A DNA stretch of 64,000 nucleotides from Aquila chrysaetos chrysaetos (Eukaryota; Chordata; Aves; Accipitriformes; Accipitridae), in contig NC_044009.1 of the NCBI RefSeq assembly GCF_900496995.4, positions 43,237,505 to 43,301,504 on the forward strand. Direction: 5' to 3'. Below the pieces are notes generated by a model that was not told where the DNA came from, did no database searches, and saw only the letters and a program-made list of their open reading frames with translations. The position numbers and the translations under genes are program-made. Shown one piece after another: positions 14,401 to 29,400 of this stretch. Within the stretch, counting starts at the first letter, position 1. Each line of letters opens with the position of its first letter.

Positions 14401-17400
14401 TTCTTACCTAGGTATTGTTCTTGTCAATGTGGGAGTGTTAGAAAAAGTGGAATACACCACTGGTAAGAATCTTCTCCATTCCATTACTCCACAGATCACT
14501 TCCTGAAATGACAAGTGCTACAGTAATCAGACCTCTAGTACATAATGCAGTGGGCAGAGAGGCTTGCAGGACAGAGCATCTGACTTCTTGGCTGAGAATT
14601 TAATCTGGGGAGCTGCAGTTCTCCATATTTAAAAGATGCTTCCTCCACTGCAAGGTCACAAAAACACAATAGACAGTGAAAAGAAGGAAAGAGCAGAGAA
14701 ATACTCAGGGATAAATAAGAGACATGGATAAAGCCTAACAAAAACAAGTTACTCTGACCCATGAACTGACTGTTTAGGTGCATGCATAATTTATATTTGA
14801 AAATGTCTTCTATCTAGGATGACTCTTCATCTTCCTTTTTGATTCCTTGGAGCAAATTCTTAGCAAGAACATACCCAAGCCAGGTACTCATACAATAAAC
14901 CCAAAAGGCCATACCTTGTGATGCAGAAACTTCTTTTGTGTGACTGGAATACTGGATCCTTTGGGGCATTCCTTGGTAAAGGTATATTTTGGATGAGGAC
15001 AAAGATGATATTCAATATTTGTTTCAGAATAGGGCAAAGGAAGCAGAGCTGGAACTAATCTTGGAGTGGGGTTCTAAAAACAAAGAAGAGATTATTTAAA
15101 AAAAAAAAAAATCATTCTGAGCACCATAAAGAACTAAATTGATGAAAATTCAGTTCTTACAGTTAATGTAGTCTCCCCAGATTCACACCTTTGTCTCATT
15201 GTGACTGTTCTGTTTGGTGTGACCCTTTATTTCCTGTCTCTTCCCCTCATCACAGACCCATAATCTGTCTGGTTTATCCATGCTCTCTGCTGTCTAAAAT
15301 ACAGCAATTTCAGTGTTGTCTCCAAGATCCATTGCTGACTCTCTGAACAGTTCAGAATCCAAGAACGGGAACTGGCCTTGCTGTGGTGGAAGCTAATGAG
15401 CATTTTGCCATCTAGTTCACTGCACTAGCATCTGTTTACATAAAGTCTAATGCTGAGTAGTGTGGGATCAGGCTGTGCCTGGCTCTTACACTCACATGAC
15501 AGAGGGATGAAAGAGATGCACAGAGGATCTCATCAGTAAGTCCACTGGAGTCCTGGCCACATGCACTGAGGCCAAGTCTATACCATATATGTTATGCCAA
15601 GATCACCAGACTAGCACACTGGGATCTGGGCCATTGCAGCTAAGTAATGCTGAGAGACAGAGCCACCCAAGTCAGGAACAGTGCCATGCTGGCTTGGAGA
15701 TGCTGCCTGTACCCACACACAGCACTTCACTGAGCTATACAGATGTCTCTGCCTGCTCAGAGACACCTCAGGGACCCCCAGGCTGTGCTGCACTGTGTGG
15801 GAAATACCTTCTGAAGTTGGTGCCAAGTAGCACAATCCACATGACAATTAAGTAACAGAAAATCTTCCCATGCATGTGGTTGTGATTTTTTGAATCTCTG
15901 TGCCTAATAATTTGGAAATGTGGTTTTGGGATGCTATGAGCAGCAGAACGCAATGTAAGCAAAGAGTTTGACTTCACTTTTCTCAGTTTACCTAAGGATC
16001 AGGCAAAACTGCAGTCCCCTAGCTGAACAGAAGGAAAAGACTGCACTTGCCCTATCTCCCTGGGCAAGAGTATGAGGTTATAGAAGGACTGAGATGCCAA
16101 GATGATGGCTTTTCTTCTAACATCCAAATGGGGAAACACATGGAGAAGGAGGAAGGGGCCCCATGGTGTTCCAGGGAATCCTGGGATCAGTGACCATTTG
16201 TGGAGTATGAGACTGGAAGGGTCTCCAGTTCTCTGCCATCACTGGCAACTTTGCCCTATCATCCCTCCCCTAAACTGATCAAATTCCACCTTAAAGTGAA
16301 ATGGTGCCCATCTCAGTGGGATGAGCTCTGTGACTCCCACCTACCAGGGCTTGCACCTTGAAGGGTTACTCTCACTCTGGATAGTTTTATATACCAATCT
16401 GAGTAAGGGAATTGCCCACCAATTCCACATCAGGCTTCTGATGAAACAAACACCTTTTCCCCTCCTTTCTTAGGTTCTTTGTGGAAGTCAACTGCTACTT
16501 ACAAAAATGCGAAGTGGGTTACTCTCTGTAGGGTAGACTAGAGCCTGGGGAGGAACCAGTTTTAAGAGGCTGATATCCCTTTCTGCTGCTTCTTCTGGGG
16601 ACGGTTTGTGAAAATCCATCCTCTGGGAGACCAGGTTAAGCTGCCCTTCAGGAGAAGCAACTACCTGAATCAACTCATCCTTGAAAAACACAGACACCAA
16701 AGGTTTTCACAGTGTAGTAAGCCTTTTGGTACAAAATGTTGAGACAAAATTAATCAAATAATTATAGAAATGTAGGGCTGGGAGTGACTTCAGCAAAGTT
16801 CATATTTGAGATGACTTCTTACCTGCGCTCCCTGCCTCAGCGGTCGGGAAAGTTTTCGAGGTTTGTAACTGGTGGCTGCATAGTGTGTACAAAATGGCTG
16901 ATACTTCATAATGCTGAAATGTTGAGGAACCTAAGTGCAAAGAAAAAAAGATGTGCTGCAGGACATGACAATAATCACTTTTAATTAACTCAGAGATGGA
17001 ATGGAACATTCCAGCTTTATCACGGACACATCACATCTCCGTGGTAAAAGATACTTGGATCACTATTCTGGAACATGGTATATTATCAAAACTTTGAGAA
17101 GCCATATTTCACCAGGACAAGCTGAATGAGTGCATAAAGGAATACTTCCATTATTGCTTTTCTAAGAAAGATCATGGAATTAACAGTTTCTTGATCAAAT
17201 ATACTGAACTTAATGGGGTGGAGAAAAGTTGTGTTAAGTAATATACATAACACTGATAGATGAACCAATGTGTAGTAAGGGGAAAGAAAGCTTCTAGACT
17301 TGTTACACCACCTGAAAAAAAAGAAAGTGGACATTGAGCCAAAATCTGCATTGATTTGAACCTGAGGAAATATTTTTCCTTTGATGGGGTACAGAATTTG

Positions 17401-20400
17401 ATCTTTTGCTATTCAAAAGTTGGAGAGAAAAGGGTTTAGAAGTCAGGAGGAAAAAATGTTTCTGTACACATAAAGTTGAAAAAACATTATATATTTCAAG
17501 AAGGAGATGTTTGCATTTCCTATGCAGGAATGAAGGAACTAAACATGCAGAACTGGATGCCAAATAAACAGAAGACTTCCATTACTTTCTAAAAGGAAGG
17601 ACACTTTTATAATGTCACTTTTATAAAACTCTAAAATCAAAGGAAAAACTGTGGCGTGCAGGGCTTGCAATATCCTCATTGATAGAAGGATTTTGTTGCT
17701 TGAGATATAATAATTTCAGCTGAGGTGATTCATCTCTCTGGAGAGAGGGGACTATTGCTGACTACAAGCTTGTTACTTATGGAAACAGGTAAGATCTATT
17801 TTTAACAAAAGCATGCTAATCGTACAGCCATATTAAAGCAACATTTCTACTGGGCTGCACTCTGGAGCAACATGATACAGCTGAGGGAGCTGTACTGACT
17901 CACCTTCAAGTCATAAAAAGGAAGAACGTGTCTGACTTTCACATCTACGGATTCAATAGGAACTAGGCCAAGAGCATCAGGTGCCTGAAAGAATACAGTA
18001 TTTAAAACCCAGTAATAAGGTGGGCATTTTGTTTTGCATTGGCAGCAATCCATCAGCACAGCTACTTGAAAACATATGGAAATAATTATGCAAACATTTC
18101 TTTTGATATTTCTCCTGTCCTTTCTTGGACTTTGGCATTTCAGTTATCTTTTAATTTCTTTTCTTTTGCAAAATCATGGATGTTAACTAACTCTGACCAT
18201 TAATGTATTACTCAGAATTTTAGAATGCAATTAAGGGAATGCAAAGTTTTTTATTTTTTTTTCAGCAACACCCTTAGTAAATCTGAAGTCCTGAATTAAT
18301 TTGTCAGGACCCCAGAACACCAGTCACATTGTGAAATTTTAACAAAGGCAGTACTGGGCCTGGGGCCAATGTCTTCAATAAAATTCTATCCTGAGTGTTG
18401 GCCACCATTTTAGTTACTGTACCTACCAAATCACGGTGCAATTCATGGGAACTGTAAAAGGGGAATTCAAAAGGCAATATACGATCTTCAGATATGCTGG
18501 AAGAAAAGCCCTTACATTCTTCACTCTTCTCTGGTTTGCTGAAACTCCTGCTTTCTGTCATGAATGGAAAGCAAATACTAAGATTTTGTAGTATATCTTA
18601 ATACACTGTTTCAAAAATAGAATCAAGTCACAAAATATATTCCACATCTTCCTAAGACATGATGTGTCTAGTAATTTTAATATAAAAAGAAAGGTAATAT
18701 TTCCTAAAGGGTTTAAATGCCACTTCTACAAGACAGCAGGCACAATACCTTGACTAGCAGACAGATCCAATTTCCCCTTTTCTAAAAGGATGGTACAGCT
18801 CACTCATTCCAGCATGGCCCTCTATCTCATTCCGCTCAGCAAAGCAGAGACAAGTCAGAAGGCCTCTCTTACACTAACTGCCATTACACCTTCTACTTGA
18901 AGCATCCTTGCAACTCCTGCATACTGGGAATTAAAAGTGCCTACTAGAAGAAGCAGGAAAAGGCCAGATATGGAAAGGTGTTTCAGCAGTTGTCAAATTG
19001 TGTGTGTACGAGGCAGTAGGAAATAAGAGACACAAATTCTCTTCTGTCCCCAGTATACCCAACTATGACCCCCAACCAAGGCCAGGTTCCTTCTATGACT
19101 GTTAAAGAACAAGTGACTTCTAGGCCAGCACTTTCATTTCACTGTAAAGAAAAACAATTGCTTGAAAGCACTCGTATGAGAAAACGATAAGGAGGAAAAC
19201 TCAGTACTGGCCACCTAGCCATGTATCTTGTGGTTCCTACTGTCTCATTTCACTGAGTTCAGATATCTTGCCTTCATCACATTCAGGTGTCTTTCCCTCT
19301 TTCATCCCCCATAAGCTTCTCTTATCCTGTGTGTCTAACCTCTTGGGCTCCACCTGATCTGTTCACCTGCCTGTCTGTTTCTCATATAGTCGCATCTGCC
19401 CTCTCATTGTTCCTCAGGCCTATAAGTAGAATCATAGAATGGTTTGGGTTGGAAGGGACCTTTAAAGATCACCTAGTCCAATCCTCCTGCCAGGGGCAGG
19501 AACATCTATGACTAGGTCAGGTTGCTCAAAGCCCCATCCAACCTGACCTTTAACACTTCCAATGATGGAACATCCACAACTTCTGTCCTATTATTAAGTA
19601 GGTAAGCTGCAAGGCTCCTAAGAAGAGTGAATCACATTTTTTAAATCTGGTAGATAATGTGTATGAAAAATAGATGTATTTTGACTACAGCCACTTCTAC
19701 CTTTTAGCTGGGCCTGTTGTGCTAGGACAAGGGGTAATGGTTTTAAACTAAAAGAGGGCAGATTTACACTACATATAAGGAAGAAATTTTTTTACAATGA
19801 GGGTGGTGAAACACTGGAACAGGTTGCCCAGAGAGGTGGTAGATGTCCCATCCCTGGAAACAGTCAAGGTCAGGTTGGACAGGGCTCTGAGCAACCTGAT
19901 CTAGTTGAAGATGTCCCTGCTCATTGCAGGGGGGTTGGACTAGATGACTTTTAAAGGTCCCTTCCAACGCAAACTATTCTACGATTCTACCTTGTCACAC
20001 TTCTCTGTTTTGCTGGAAGACTCCTTTGTAAGGACTCTGTCTTTACGCACCTGACACACTGCAGTACAACCTGAATTATCATAATTCATGGCCAAAATAT
20101 CAACTTGTTCTTCTACTCCTTACCAGACACAGAGCCTTCCTCCAAACCTCTGGTTTCTCTGCTTAGCCCACGGAACAGAAGCAGTAAACGATTTAGCCGA
20201 ATCTGAATCACAATCTGAGAGAATGATTTTAAAGTTTTAATACAAAGCCAAACACGCTAAGATTTACAGCCACAGAAATATGCATATACTACAACTGTAT
20301 TTATTCTACAGAGCTCACTCAGACATCTATATTTCAGAATTTTTACTATAGTTTTCTGTTCAGGAGGGAGAAAATGGGGAAGGTGAGATGTAGAATGGAT

Positions 20401-23400
20401 CTCAACTCTACAGTGACATTACACAACAAAAACAGTTCAAAACTTCATTTAGTCTTACAGGTTAATTAGACTTTTTTTGGCTAGGTCCTAATCCTTCAGC
20501 TGTGTCTATTGGCATATACAGATTTAACAATGGGTAAACAGTCAGTTGATCAGGACCATATGAATACTTGTGGCTCTGTGAATGAGGGGAATAAGTAGTA
20601 ACCTGCACTATGCAGTTTGCCTAGTGCCATGTATCATAGGGTAACAGTGAAGAGTCCTAGGTTTTTATACCAGAAGGGGACATTTAGCCACCTCCTTATT
20701 TATGCAATACAGAAAAGAGCATTTCATATCAGGACCTCCGTATCGAGCCTAATATTGTGAACAGATTGGAAAAGCATACCCAAACTGGATACTAGGAGAG
20801 CAGGAAATTTCCATATTGCTTGCTATGTTTAGAGTTACTGGGAAAAGAGCAGTGGAGATGCAAGACAATATTTAAACCCAATGAGATAAGTGATTTTACT
20901 GATTAATCTTTAGCTTCCAGGTTGGAAGGGATCTTAGGAGGTCCTAGTCCAACCTCCTGCTCCAAGCAAGGTCAGCAATGAGATCAGACCAGGTTGCTCA
21001 GGGCTTTATCCAGTCTGGTCTTGAAAACATCCAAGGATGTAGACTGTACAACCTCTCTAGGCAACCTGCTCCAACGATTGACTGTTCTCATGATGAAAAA
21101 GGCTTTTCTTATACACAGTCTATACCCTTCTCATTTGAATTTATGCCCTTTGTTTCCCATGTTCCCACCATGCACCATTGCAAAGATTCTGGTTCCATCA
21201 TCAATAACCTTCTCAGAGGTGTTGGAAGGTGCTGCTCTCTCGCTCCACTTTCCCTCTCCAGGCTGAGTAAGTGTCTCCTCACAGAGTCTCCTCACAGAGT
21301 GAGTGCTCCAGACCCTGACCATCTCGGTGGCTCTACACTGAACTCACTCCAGCTTATTGATGTCTGTCTTGTACTAGGGGCCCAAAACTGGGCACAGTAT
21401 TCTATGTGAATTTTGAAATCTTCTCTTTTTTGTGCAAAAGTATTTTTTACTTTTAAAAAAATCTAAATTCATCTGCATTTGTTTAGTATTGATTGCAATA
21501 CTAAGCACCAGCAGAAGCACCAGGTGAAGCACCAGCTGAATACAAAACTTACTCCAGATCCTTAATTCCTGGTGAAGTAGGGACATATTTATCAAACTAT
21601 CAAATCTCTGGCTAACTGTGAAAACTCTGTACATGCTAGTTTGCATGTTCTTTTGTGCTACTTCCAAGGCGTCATGCCATCACACGGCATGTTGGTTATT
21701 CATGTTACCTTGTATGCTGCTTGTTGGAACTTCCTCAACATCCTGTTTCTGTTGTCCCAAGGGTCATTACGGAGCAAGTCAAATGTGGGATGAACACTTG
21801 GATGCTGCATGGTATTTGTTTAAAAAAGAAACAGAAAGGAAAAAGGACACCCCTTTTACAGCTAGACAAGGGAGAAATTTCCTCCAGCCCAAGCCATTCC
21901 TTGGCATGAATCCATGTTATTTCTAAACACTGAAATTAAGTCAAGTGAAAACGCTTGCAATATTGGCATTTAACCAGAAGCCTTCACTGCAGGGCTTTAT
22001 GGGACGTAATCACCAAATATTTGCCGATGCACTATTGGGAATGCAGAGATAACGTAGCATGGTCTGCATCCACCCAATGACAACCACATACTATGACTTA
22101 AGTGCAATATATGGGCAGTCAGACAGTGGAGAGAATGGACTAGGTCTCTACCGAATACACACTCCATCTTGCACAGATGTGAAGTTGGAATAGCTGTAAG
22201 GGCTCAAACCAGGGGCCCAGCAAAACCGGTATCCTGTCTCCAATAACGGCTGATAGCACATACGTACAGAGGGGCGAAAGACCAGGGTAAACTTAGAGTG
22301 ATAATTCCCCAGAATAACCTCCCCACATCTAGTGATCTCTGGCTCTGGACTTACTTGAGGCAGAGGTGATGTCTCTATACTTAATGCCTTAAATTGTCGG
22401 AATACTCTTTGAACACATGTAAATCTCTTTCTTGATGCATTAACCTCTTCTCCAGTTTTAAACTGATGTGACAGAAGAATGTGGCATTAGAAGAGACTCC
22501 AGTGGCCCCAGAGTACAGTACCTCTCAACAGGAGGGCAGCCACTCAACCAACATTTAGATTAGGAAGGTCCTCAGAACACCAGCTCCACACAATCCCATG
22601 CCATGCCTCATCAATTTTCAGCACTTTGTAACAGCCGTAAGAGTATAGTAAAAGACCAACTCCCACAGTTATTATTATGTTCCTCAAGAAGGCAGTTTGT
22701 GCTGCTAACATTCAAAGTTCCTTCAGTAGCAGGGTATCTATTAAACAAAGCTCCCAATAATCCTAGAAAATGGATCTTAGGATGTACCTCACACCACAGA
22801 GAAGGACAAAAATATCTAAGTACCAGAAGGGTTCCTGTCAATCTGACCTGCAGGTTGCAAATCTTGTCATATGCTTAACTTTATGTTTAGGCATGAGAAA
22901 GCTACTCCTGAGAGAACTTTCAGAAACAAGCAATATGAATCTCAGGTTAGGACTGCAGATTTCCACTTGTCTCATATTAGATCAGAACATCAGAAGATGA
23001 GTTGTGCACGTAGCACAGTGCTTGCCCCACTGTACTAAAAGTGAAATGGGAAATAAGACACCGACACAGAAATAGGAATATTAGGAGGAAAATTATTCAG
23101 TGCCTAATATCTATGGCTGTTTGTTAGCTCAGTAGGTGATAATGACATATAGCAGGCAATAATAATATATAAACAAACCTGGTCAACAGGCCGGATAACA
23201 CGTCTGAAAGAAACTTCTACTTCACGCCTTTGAAACTCCTGTTCTATGATAGGATCTCCTCTTTGGATCTAATTTGTCACCAGGAAGAACAATCACATTA
23301 GTACAAAGCATCCAGTGAATTAGTGGAATTCAAAATGTAACATTTTGGAGGTGCTTGACAAAACACAGACTTCATTCCCTTCTAGGAAGTAATTATTGCA

Positions 23401-26400
23401 ACCCTTGAGCAAGTCAAACAAAGCAAAATGATGTCTTTTTGGGTCTGAGTTTCAATCAGATCTCTGCCATAATGAAACACAGTTCGCTTTGCGTAGCCAG
23501 AATCAGACAGAGAGGGGTTATAGAACCAACACCGTAAATTAGAACCCGAACAGATCTTCCCAGATGACAGCACTACAGAAATTTCCTGCAGCTTTTCCAT
23601 GTTCTGTGAACATCGCTGTCATGGTTTCCAATAGTGCCAGCTCTTTAATCTGTTCATGTGTGAAACAGTTTACTACTGATATCACTTCACTTTGAGACCC
23701 TCTCAAAGTGTTCAGGCATGCTGGATCAATACCAGTGCTTGTTTTCATCGTGCCTCTTCCATCCCAGTCCTACTTACCTATTGTTTCATTTCCAGGATAC
23801 CATTATGTCTTAAACAAAAACCTTGAGGTTACTTTGCAGAGTGAAATTCCCATGATTTTCACGGACTGAGGTTTTAGTTCATACAATGGAAGACAGACCA
23901 GTTAAAGGTCTCCAGGACAGCCACTCCCAGGCTGTATAACATAGTGGCCACTTCAGCAAATGACAGAGGGATAATAAATACTCTGTGAGGCCTAATGACA
24001 CTCAAGGTGAACAAACTGAGAGCATGAGCAAAAATATGCCTCTGTCAGAAAGTCACAGAGGCAACTGTGAAACCAGCCAGAGATCTCCACAGCCCCTATG
24101 GCCAACAGGTAATTAAATAAATGTTTCTAAACAAAGTTAACATAAATCTGATTCAGTGATACAACAATCTCACAATTTAGATTCTCTTTTCACTCACTTC
24201 TTCCTTTGTTAGTATTAAAAATAATGTTTGAATTAATTCACAGTGCCTAATTCAGTGCATAAATCAAGCCTTTACCCTAAGTGCCTAATTCAGTGCATAA
24301 ATCAAGCCTTTACCCTATCTATAAATAATTTTACTCCCATAAACAGCTCCTGGGAAGTCAGTGGGATGTCAGAAGCTACCTGAATATCCAGGAGGCAGGA
24401 TAAGAGGGACAAGACCCACCTGCCCCCGAGGGCTGTGCCACATGGGGAAAAATATTTCCTGCCACCAAGTATTGCTCCTGTCACCTCCATGGAAGATGAC
24501 CTGCAGTCTTTGTGACTGGAAGAAACCAGAGAGGGGGAGGGTGAAGGTGTAAAAGAACAACCTGATGAATTATCTCTCCGTGGCTCTGTGTGAGAGTACT
24601 GACTGTGTTTACCTCTTTGACTGTGAGCCATTCAGGACATCAACTCTTCAAAGATGTACAATATAAACAGAAGGTTGGATGGTGCTGACAGGATTATGCT
24701 GCAATGTTGCACTGTGATGTGGCTGGGTACAAATCTGCTAGGTGGGGCAAATATCTAGTTACATTTCCATTAATAACTTATCCTTCTCTCTGTCTACCTC
24801 CAAGATAAAACCACCTCAGAAACAGTGATACACAGGCATAATAAAGACAAAACTGCAATAAGAAGTACAGCTAGTACAGGTTTGCATTAATGTATGAAGA
24901 AAAACTGAAGACATAGAAAGCTTGATAAAATTCACTAGTGCACTGCATAATCTGAAAGTATAAGTTTGACTTTAAATTTATAGAAAAAACAGCAAATACT
25001 AACCTTGTATTGCTCTTCTTCCCTCTGTCGATTTTCAATAATCTCCTTTTTAAATTCCACAGAGATTGGATCTTTGCCTTTATGGACTTGCCTGCATTTA
25101 CAGTGGAGGCAAGAAAAATGCTTTACTTAATGCACAGTTTGCTTTATTTAAAGGCTATCAGCCTTATTCTCCTCTTCATAAGGTGTCTAGGGGTCCATAA
25201 CATTCAGTGTAAGAGCAGATCTGTGGATTGTAAATGAAACCACGGTGTGCTTACGCACACGACTGTGTTTTGCTTTACGCCATTTGATCTACATGTGCAA
25301 TTCTGTTCACTCCATTATACATTTTAGCCTTGATTTATTGACAACCATGACAAAAGCTTCCTTTGCCCTTAAGGGCACAAGATGAGATGCCTGAGAACAA
25401 GGTTAGTTGAACAAGCTTTTCAGCAAGTTTCTTTCTGAATGCAACCATAACACAATCAAAGACCTTATTGGGTACTACTATGGATTACTAGTGAGACTGC
25501 TCTTAGGCAGAAGAGAAAAAATTGAAAGTAAACCAACAGTAATTTAGCTGTAAAACAAACCTATTGGGACATGAAATGGCAGCATTATGCACTAGTGGGT
25601 ATTGCATACATCATTCAGAGGCCTTAGTTAAGCAAACCCTAGTGTTGTTAATGTGGTTAACTAACACTTACCACTTCAGATGATTTGCTTTCTCTTCCTG
25701 AATATTTTGTTTGACTTTTAGTTGAAATATGGCTTCTTTCATCTGTCTTGTTTTTGTTCCTTCACTGCCTTGGCAAAGGGCTGCAGGAATATCAGAACGC
25801 CATATCACACCTCAAACTAGATTAAATTCTTAATTGGGAAACCCACCCATTATGATAACTGAACTCATTAATACATAAAGTTACGGTGAGATTTCTTACA
25901 GAAACTGCAGTCACATGACCTCAGCAAATCTGAAGCTGAGCTCCTCATCAGAAGCCTACAAATAATGCTAAGACCAAGTTTATGCTGCTTAATTACATTA
26001 CCTTCTTTCAAGTCCTTAATCTTCAATTTGCCTGGTTTCTGATTCAAAACAGTAGCTACAGCATATGGATTTGACAAGTCTGTGGGGAATCTGAGGTTCT
26101 GGTATTCAATTTCCTACAAGATATGAATTAATAGGAAGAAATAGAAACAAAAAAGATACTCAGCCCAGAAAAGTACTTGTGATTATTATCTTTTCACACC
26201 TTTACTTTTTGAATAGGCCTCGATCGTGGTTGCCTGAATTGGTCTCTTCTCCACATGACGGATTTTCCTGCAGACGCAGCTTTTTTCTCTGGACAACTTC
26301 GTTGTTTGTCAAAATGTTCCTTTCTACGTGTCAGAAGGACAGATATTGCTCTTATAAGTACTCTGTAAATGGTATATAGTCTAGTACATGCATTTATACG

Positions 26401-29400
26401 TCCTTTAGATGTACAAGGAGACTGGAAATTTCTCTCCCAAATTACAACTGGAGCCAAACTTTCTAATCTTCAGAGTTCACAAAAAACTAAATACAGCCCA
26501 AAAGACCTTATTGCTCAAAAAGCCCTGTAACTTGCAAGGCCTCAGCAATAACAGTAACATAGAGCAGCCATAATAGAAGCTGAGGATGCTCAACACTTCT
26601 TTAAGGATATGTCACTTCCCATTATTTTTATTTTGGTACAGTTTCACTTCATACAGATTAAGGGTGTTCTGAGCAAATTGTAAGAGAGCAGGTACATGTA
26701 TTAACAGTTGAATTACATTAGTGCATTTAAGTCTCCAGATACAAATATTTAAAATTATTAGAGCAAAATGACATGAAATCCTATTACATAGGTATTTTTT
26801 AGCACTGGGCAAAAATACGCAAAGACCAGTCAGCCACACATACATTAGACCCAGATGTGGTGTTGATGTTCCTGTGAATACACATACATAGGGGTTTGAG
26901 TGAAACTGTGAAATTCTTAACTGCATTGTCATTTGTGCTGTTCCATATTCAAGTGGGGAATATTTCACAGTTACTTCCACTTTCCCATTGCCTGGAATGA
27001 TTCCTGTGATTAGAGGAGAAAAACAATAAAAGTTCATCTAAAGTGAGCCCACATAAGTACGCTGAAATTGATTCTGGACTACATTTTTTTTTAACAGTAT
27101 TAATGTTTGAATGGATGGCAGTAGGCCTGCAAAATATTTCAGGTCTCAAAGTGTCTTTCAAGAACTATCCATTGCCAGATAATGGGAGATATTTTGCAAT
27201 AGCAGAGAGATTTGACAGTAAGACTATAATATTTCCTACTGTTGTGAAAATGATTGCCTGTTTATATGTAGAAATTTTTCACTTGCATCTGACAGTCTTA
27301 AGTCTCGGGCACTTCCTGCCTTCATGAGCAAAGCATTATAAACACATTCCTCTGTGCTCTTCCAAGTTGGGGAAATCATCTGGATTTGATGCATTACCTG
27401 TCTCTACTTGGTCTTATTTCCTTATTACCTATTACACTATTTTCTCAACCACTTTAACCACCCTTCATATCCCTAAACATTCAGTGCAATCCCAGGATAC
27501 AGGCTGTGATGCTCCTCAGCATTTCTGCAACAAGGCATTTATTCAGCTCATCAGAAATACTAATTTCTCATCTCTGTAAAGTGACCATTGGCTGGTTTTC
27601 TGCATCCTGTAGTTTTAAACACCAGTTAGTTTCATTGGGTTTTGGGTTTTTTTTTTTTGTGTGTGTAAATTGTTATAGTATTTCATCATTACTGATCTCA
27701 GAGCACAATGGCTTGAGTCTTAGTGCTTTTCAGATGGCCTTCAGCACCTCAGAGTTTCTAGGTATGAAAGTTTTCGACTTAACTTGTACTGGGTTGACAT
27801 TTTTTCTGGGATATTTTTGTTTCCCTTTCTTCCAAGAACTAAGCCAACTTAGAAAGCACAAATTAGTTCCAGCCACTTTGTCTATGACTATGCAAAAACC
27901 CAAAAACTTCCTGATCAATTTTACAACTTCTCTCTAGTTTTACTCAATTGTAATATTGTTCCTTTCCTTCCTTGATATATCAAAACTTCTTTAAGCACAA
28001 AGTAAGAAGAGTATTATCCTGAAAGAATGACCCAAAACAAGGCAGCAGCGTAGTTCATCTTTGTGAACCACACATCTGATAGAATCCAACTACTACCTCT
28101 GAAGAATGAAAATCCATCCGACAAGCCAGGGCAAATTCATATCATTGCGCATATAGGAACAACAGCCACTTTTGCTGAAGTGCATTAATTAATCAAAGTT
28201 TACACTCCAGTGTCCCAAATGGCACTAAGTGCCAGATTTATGAAGGGTTTTTCTTATTTAGATCTTTATGTATTTTCATGGAATTGACCAGACTGCCTAA
28301 GTGAATTATGCAGCCAGGTCACATTCACTTACACATTTTTGTCAGAACACCTGGGCACTTACATGCTTCTGCTGGCACCTGGAAAATGTAACAATGATAG
28401 CAACTGACCTGCAAATAGTTATGTCTGCCTCAAGACAGCATTAGGCATGAAAATAGCCGAGCATAATGTAGCCAAAAGTCCCTGCCTCTTGTAAAGCCTG
28501 TACACAGAGGTCTAGACTGAATCTAATATCCACTGCAGTCCCACGAAACACCTGCAGCAGTGTGTATTGTGCCCATCACTGTAACGGCTCCTGAAGCAAC
28601 AGACACAATTCTATCAAATTCTTCCAGGCCACTAGAGAAAAACAGGTACAGGGATATGTTTGATAGAGCAGAGATCACCTTTTATTTCCTCTGTGCCCCC
28701 AATGAAGTAACATGATGCATACCTATTCCACAAAGGCATCTGTTCCTTTAATGGTGCAGGAGCCAGACTGTCCTTGGGGAAAGGTGTGATAAAAGAGGTG
28801 AATGCGGGGCTTCCTGCCTCTCTCCTTTCCAAAGGCCATACCGGCAAAGAGAGAAGACTAAGGCTGGATCGACTGTTTGGGACATCCCATATTTTCCCAG
28901 AGGTCCGTAGCTGGCTATTGACAAAAGAAATCTACTAGCCACAGAGGGCTATTTGCCATGAGGCTGCATATGAATACTATTTATCAGCCTGCATTTACCT
29001 GGAAACACTCTGAGGCAAAGGCTTTTTCTGTACAGCACTGAATACACTGTCACAAGTAACTACACTTAATAAATACAAATTTAACGTTTAGAATTTTAAA
29101 TAAGTTCAATCTACCAAATGTTGGCTGGACAGTGAAGGCTCTGTGAGGCTGAATAAAATCAATGTGGAATTCAAAATCTATTGGACAGCTGCACTGCAAC
29201 GGGATAACATACTCCTTACTGAAAAGAGAGAAAGGAAGAAAGAAATTAAGAAAACTACAGTTGATCATCAATTACACAGGGTGGAAAATTATATTATACA
29301 CAATATGCACTGAATTTATCTGTGTTCAGAGGGATGGGTTACTTATGAATGTGAAAATAGTCATTCCTCATTGTTCCAAAATAGCAAAATATTTCAGGTC

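Noticed and set aside
20978..21409. 143-codon plus-strand open frame
   Set aside because: Lies within the minus-oriented CR1 copy; antisense of a LINE 3' end.
21540..21605. Minus-strand frame with FDSLIN, resembling the HPTFDPLIN block of CFAP221
   Set aside because: Its splice phases do not fit its neighbours, and the real exon ([12 protein letters not shown] ... FQQAAYK) is 100 bp away at 21709-21804 with correct phase. The likeness is chance.
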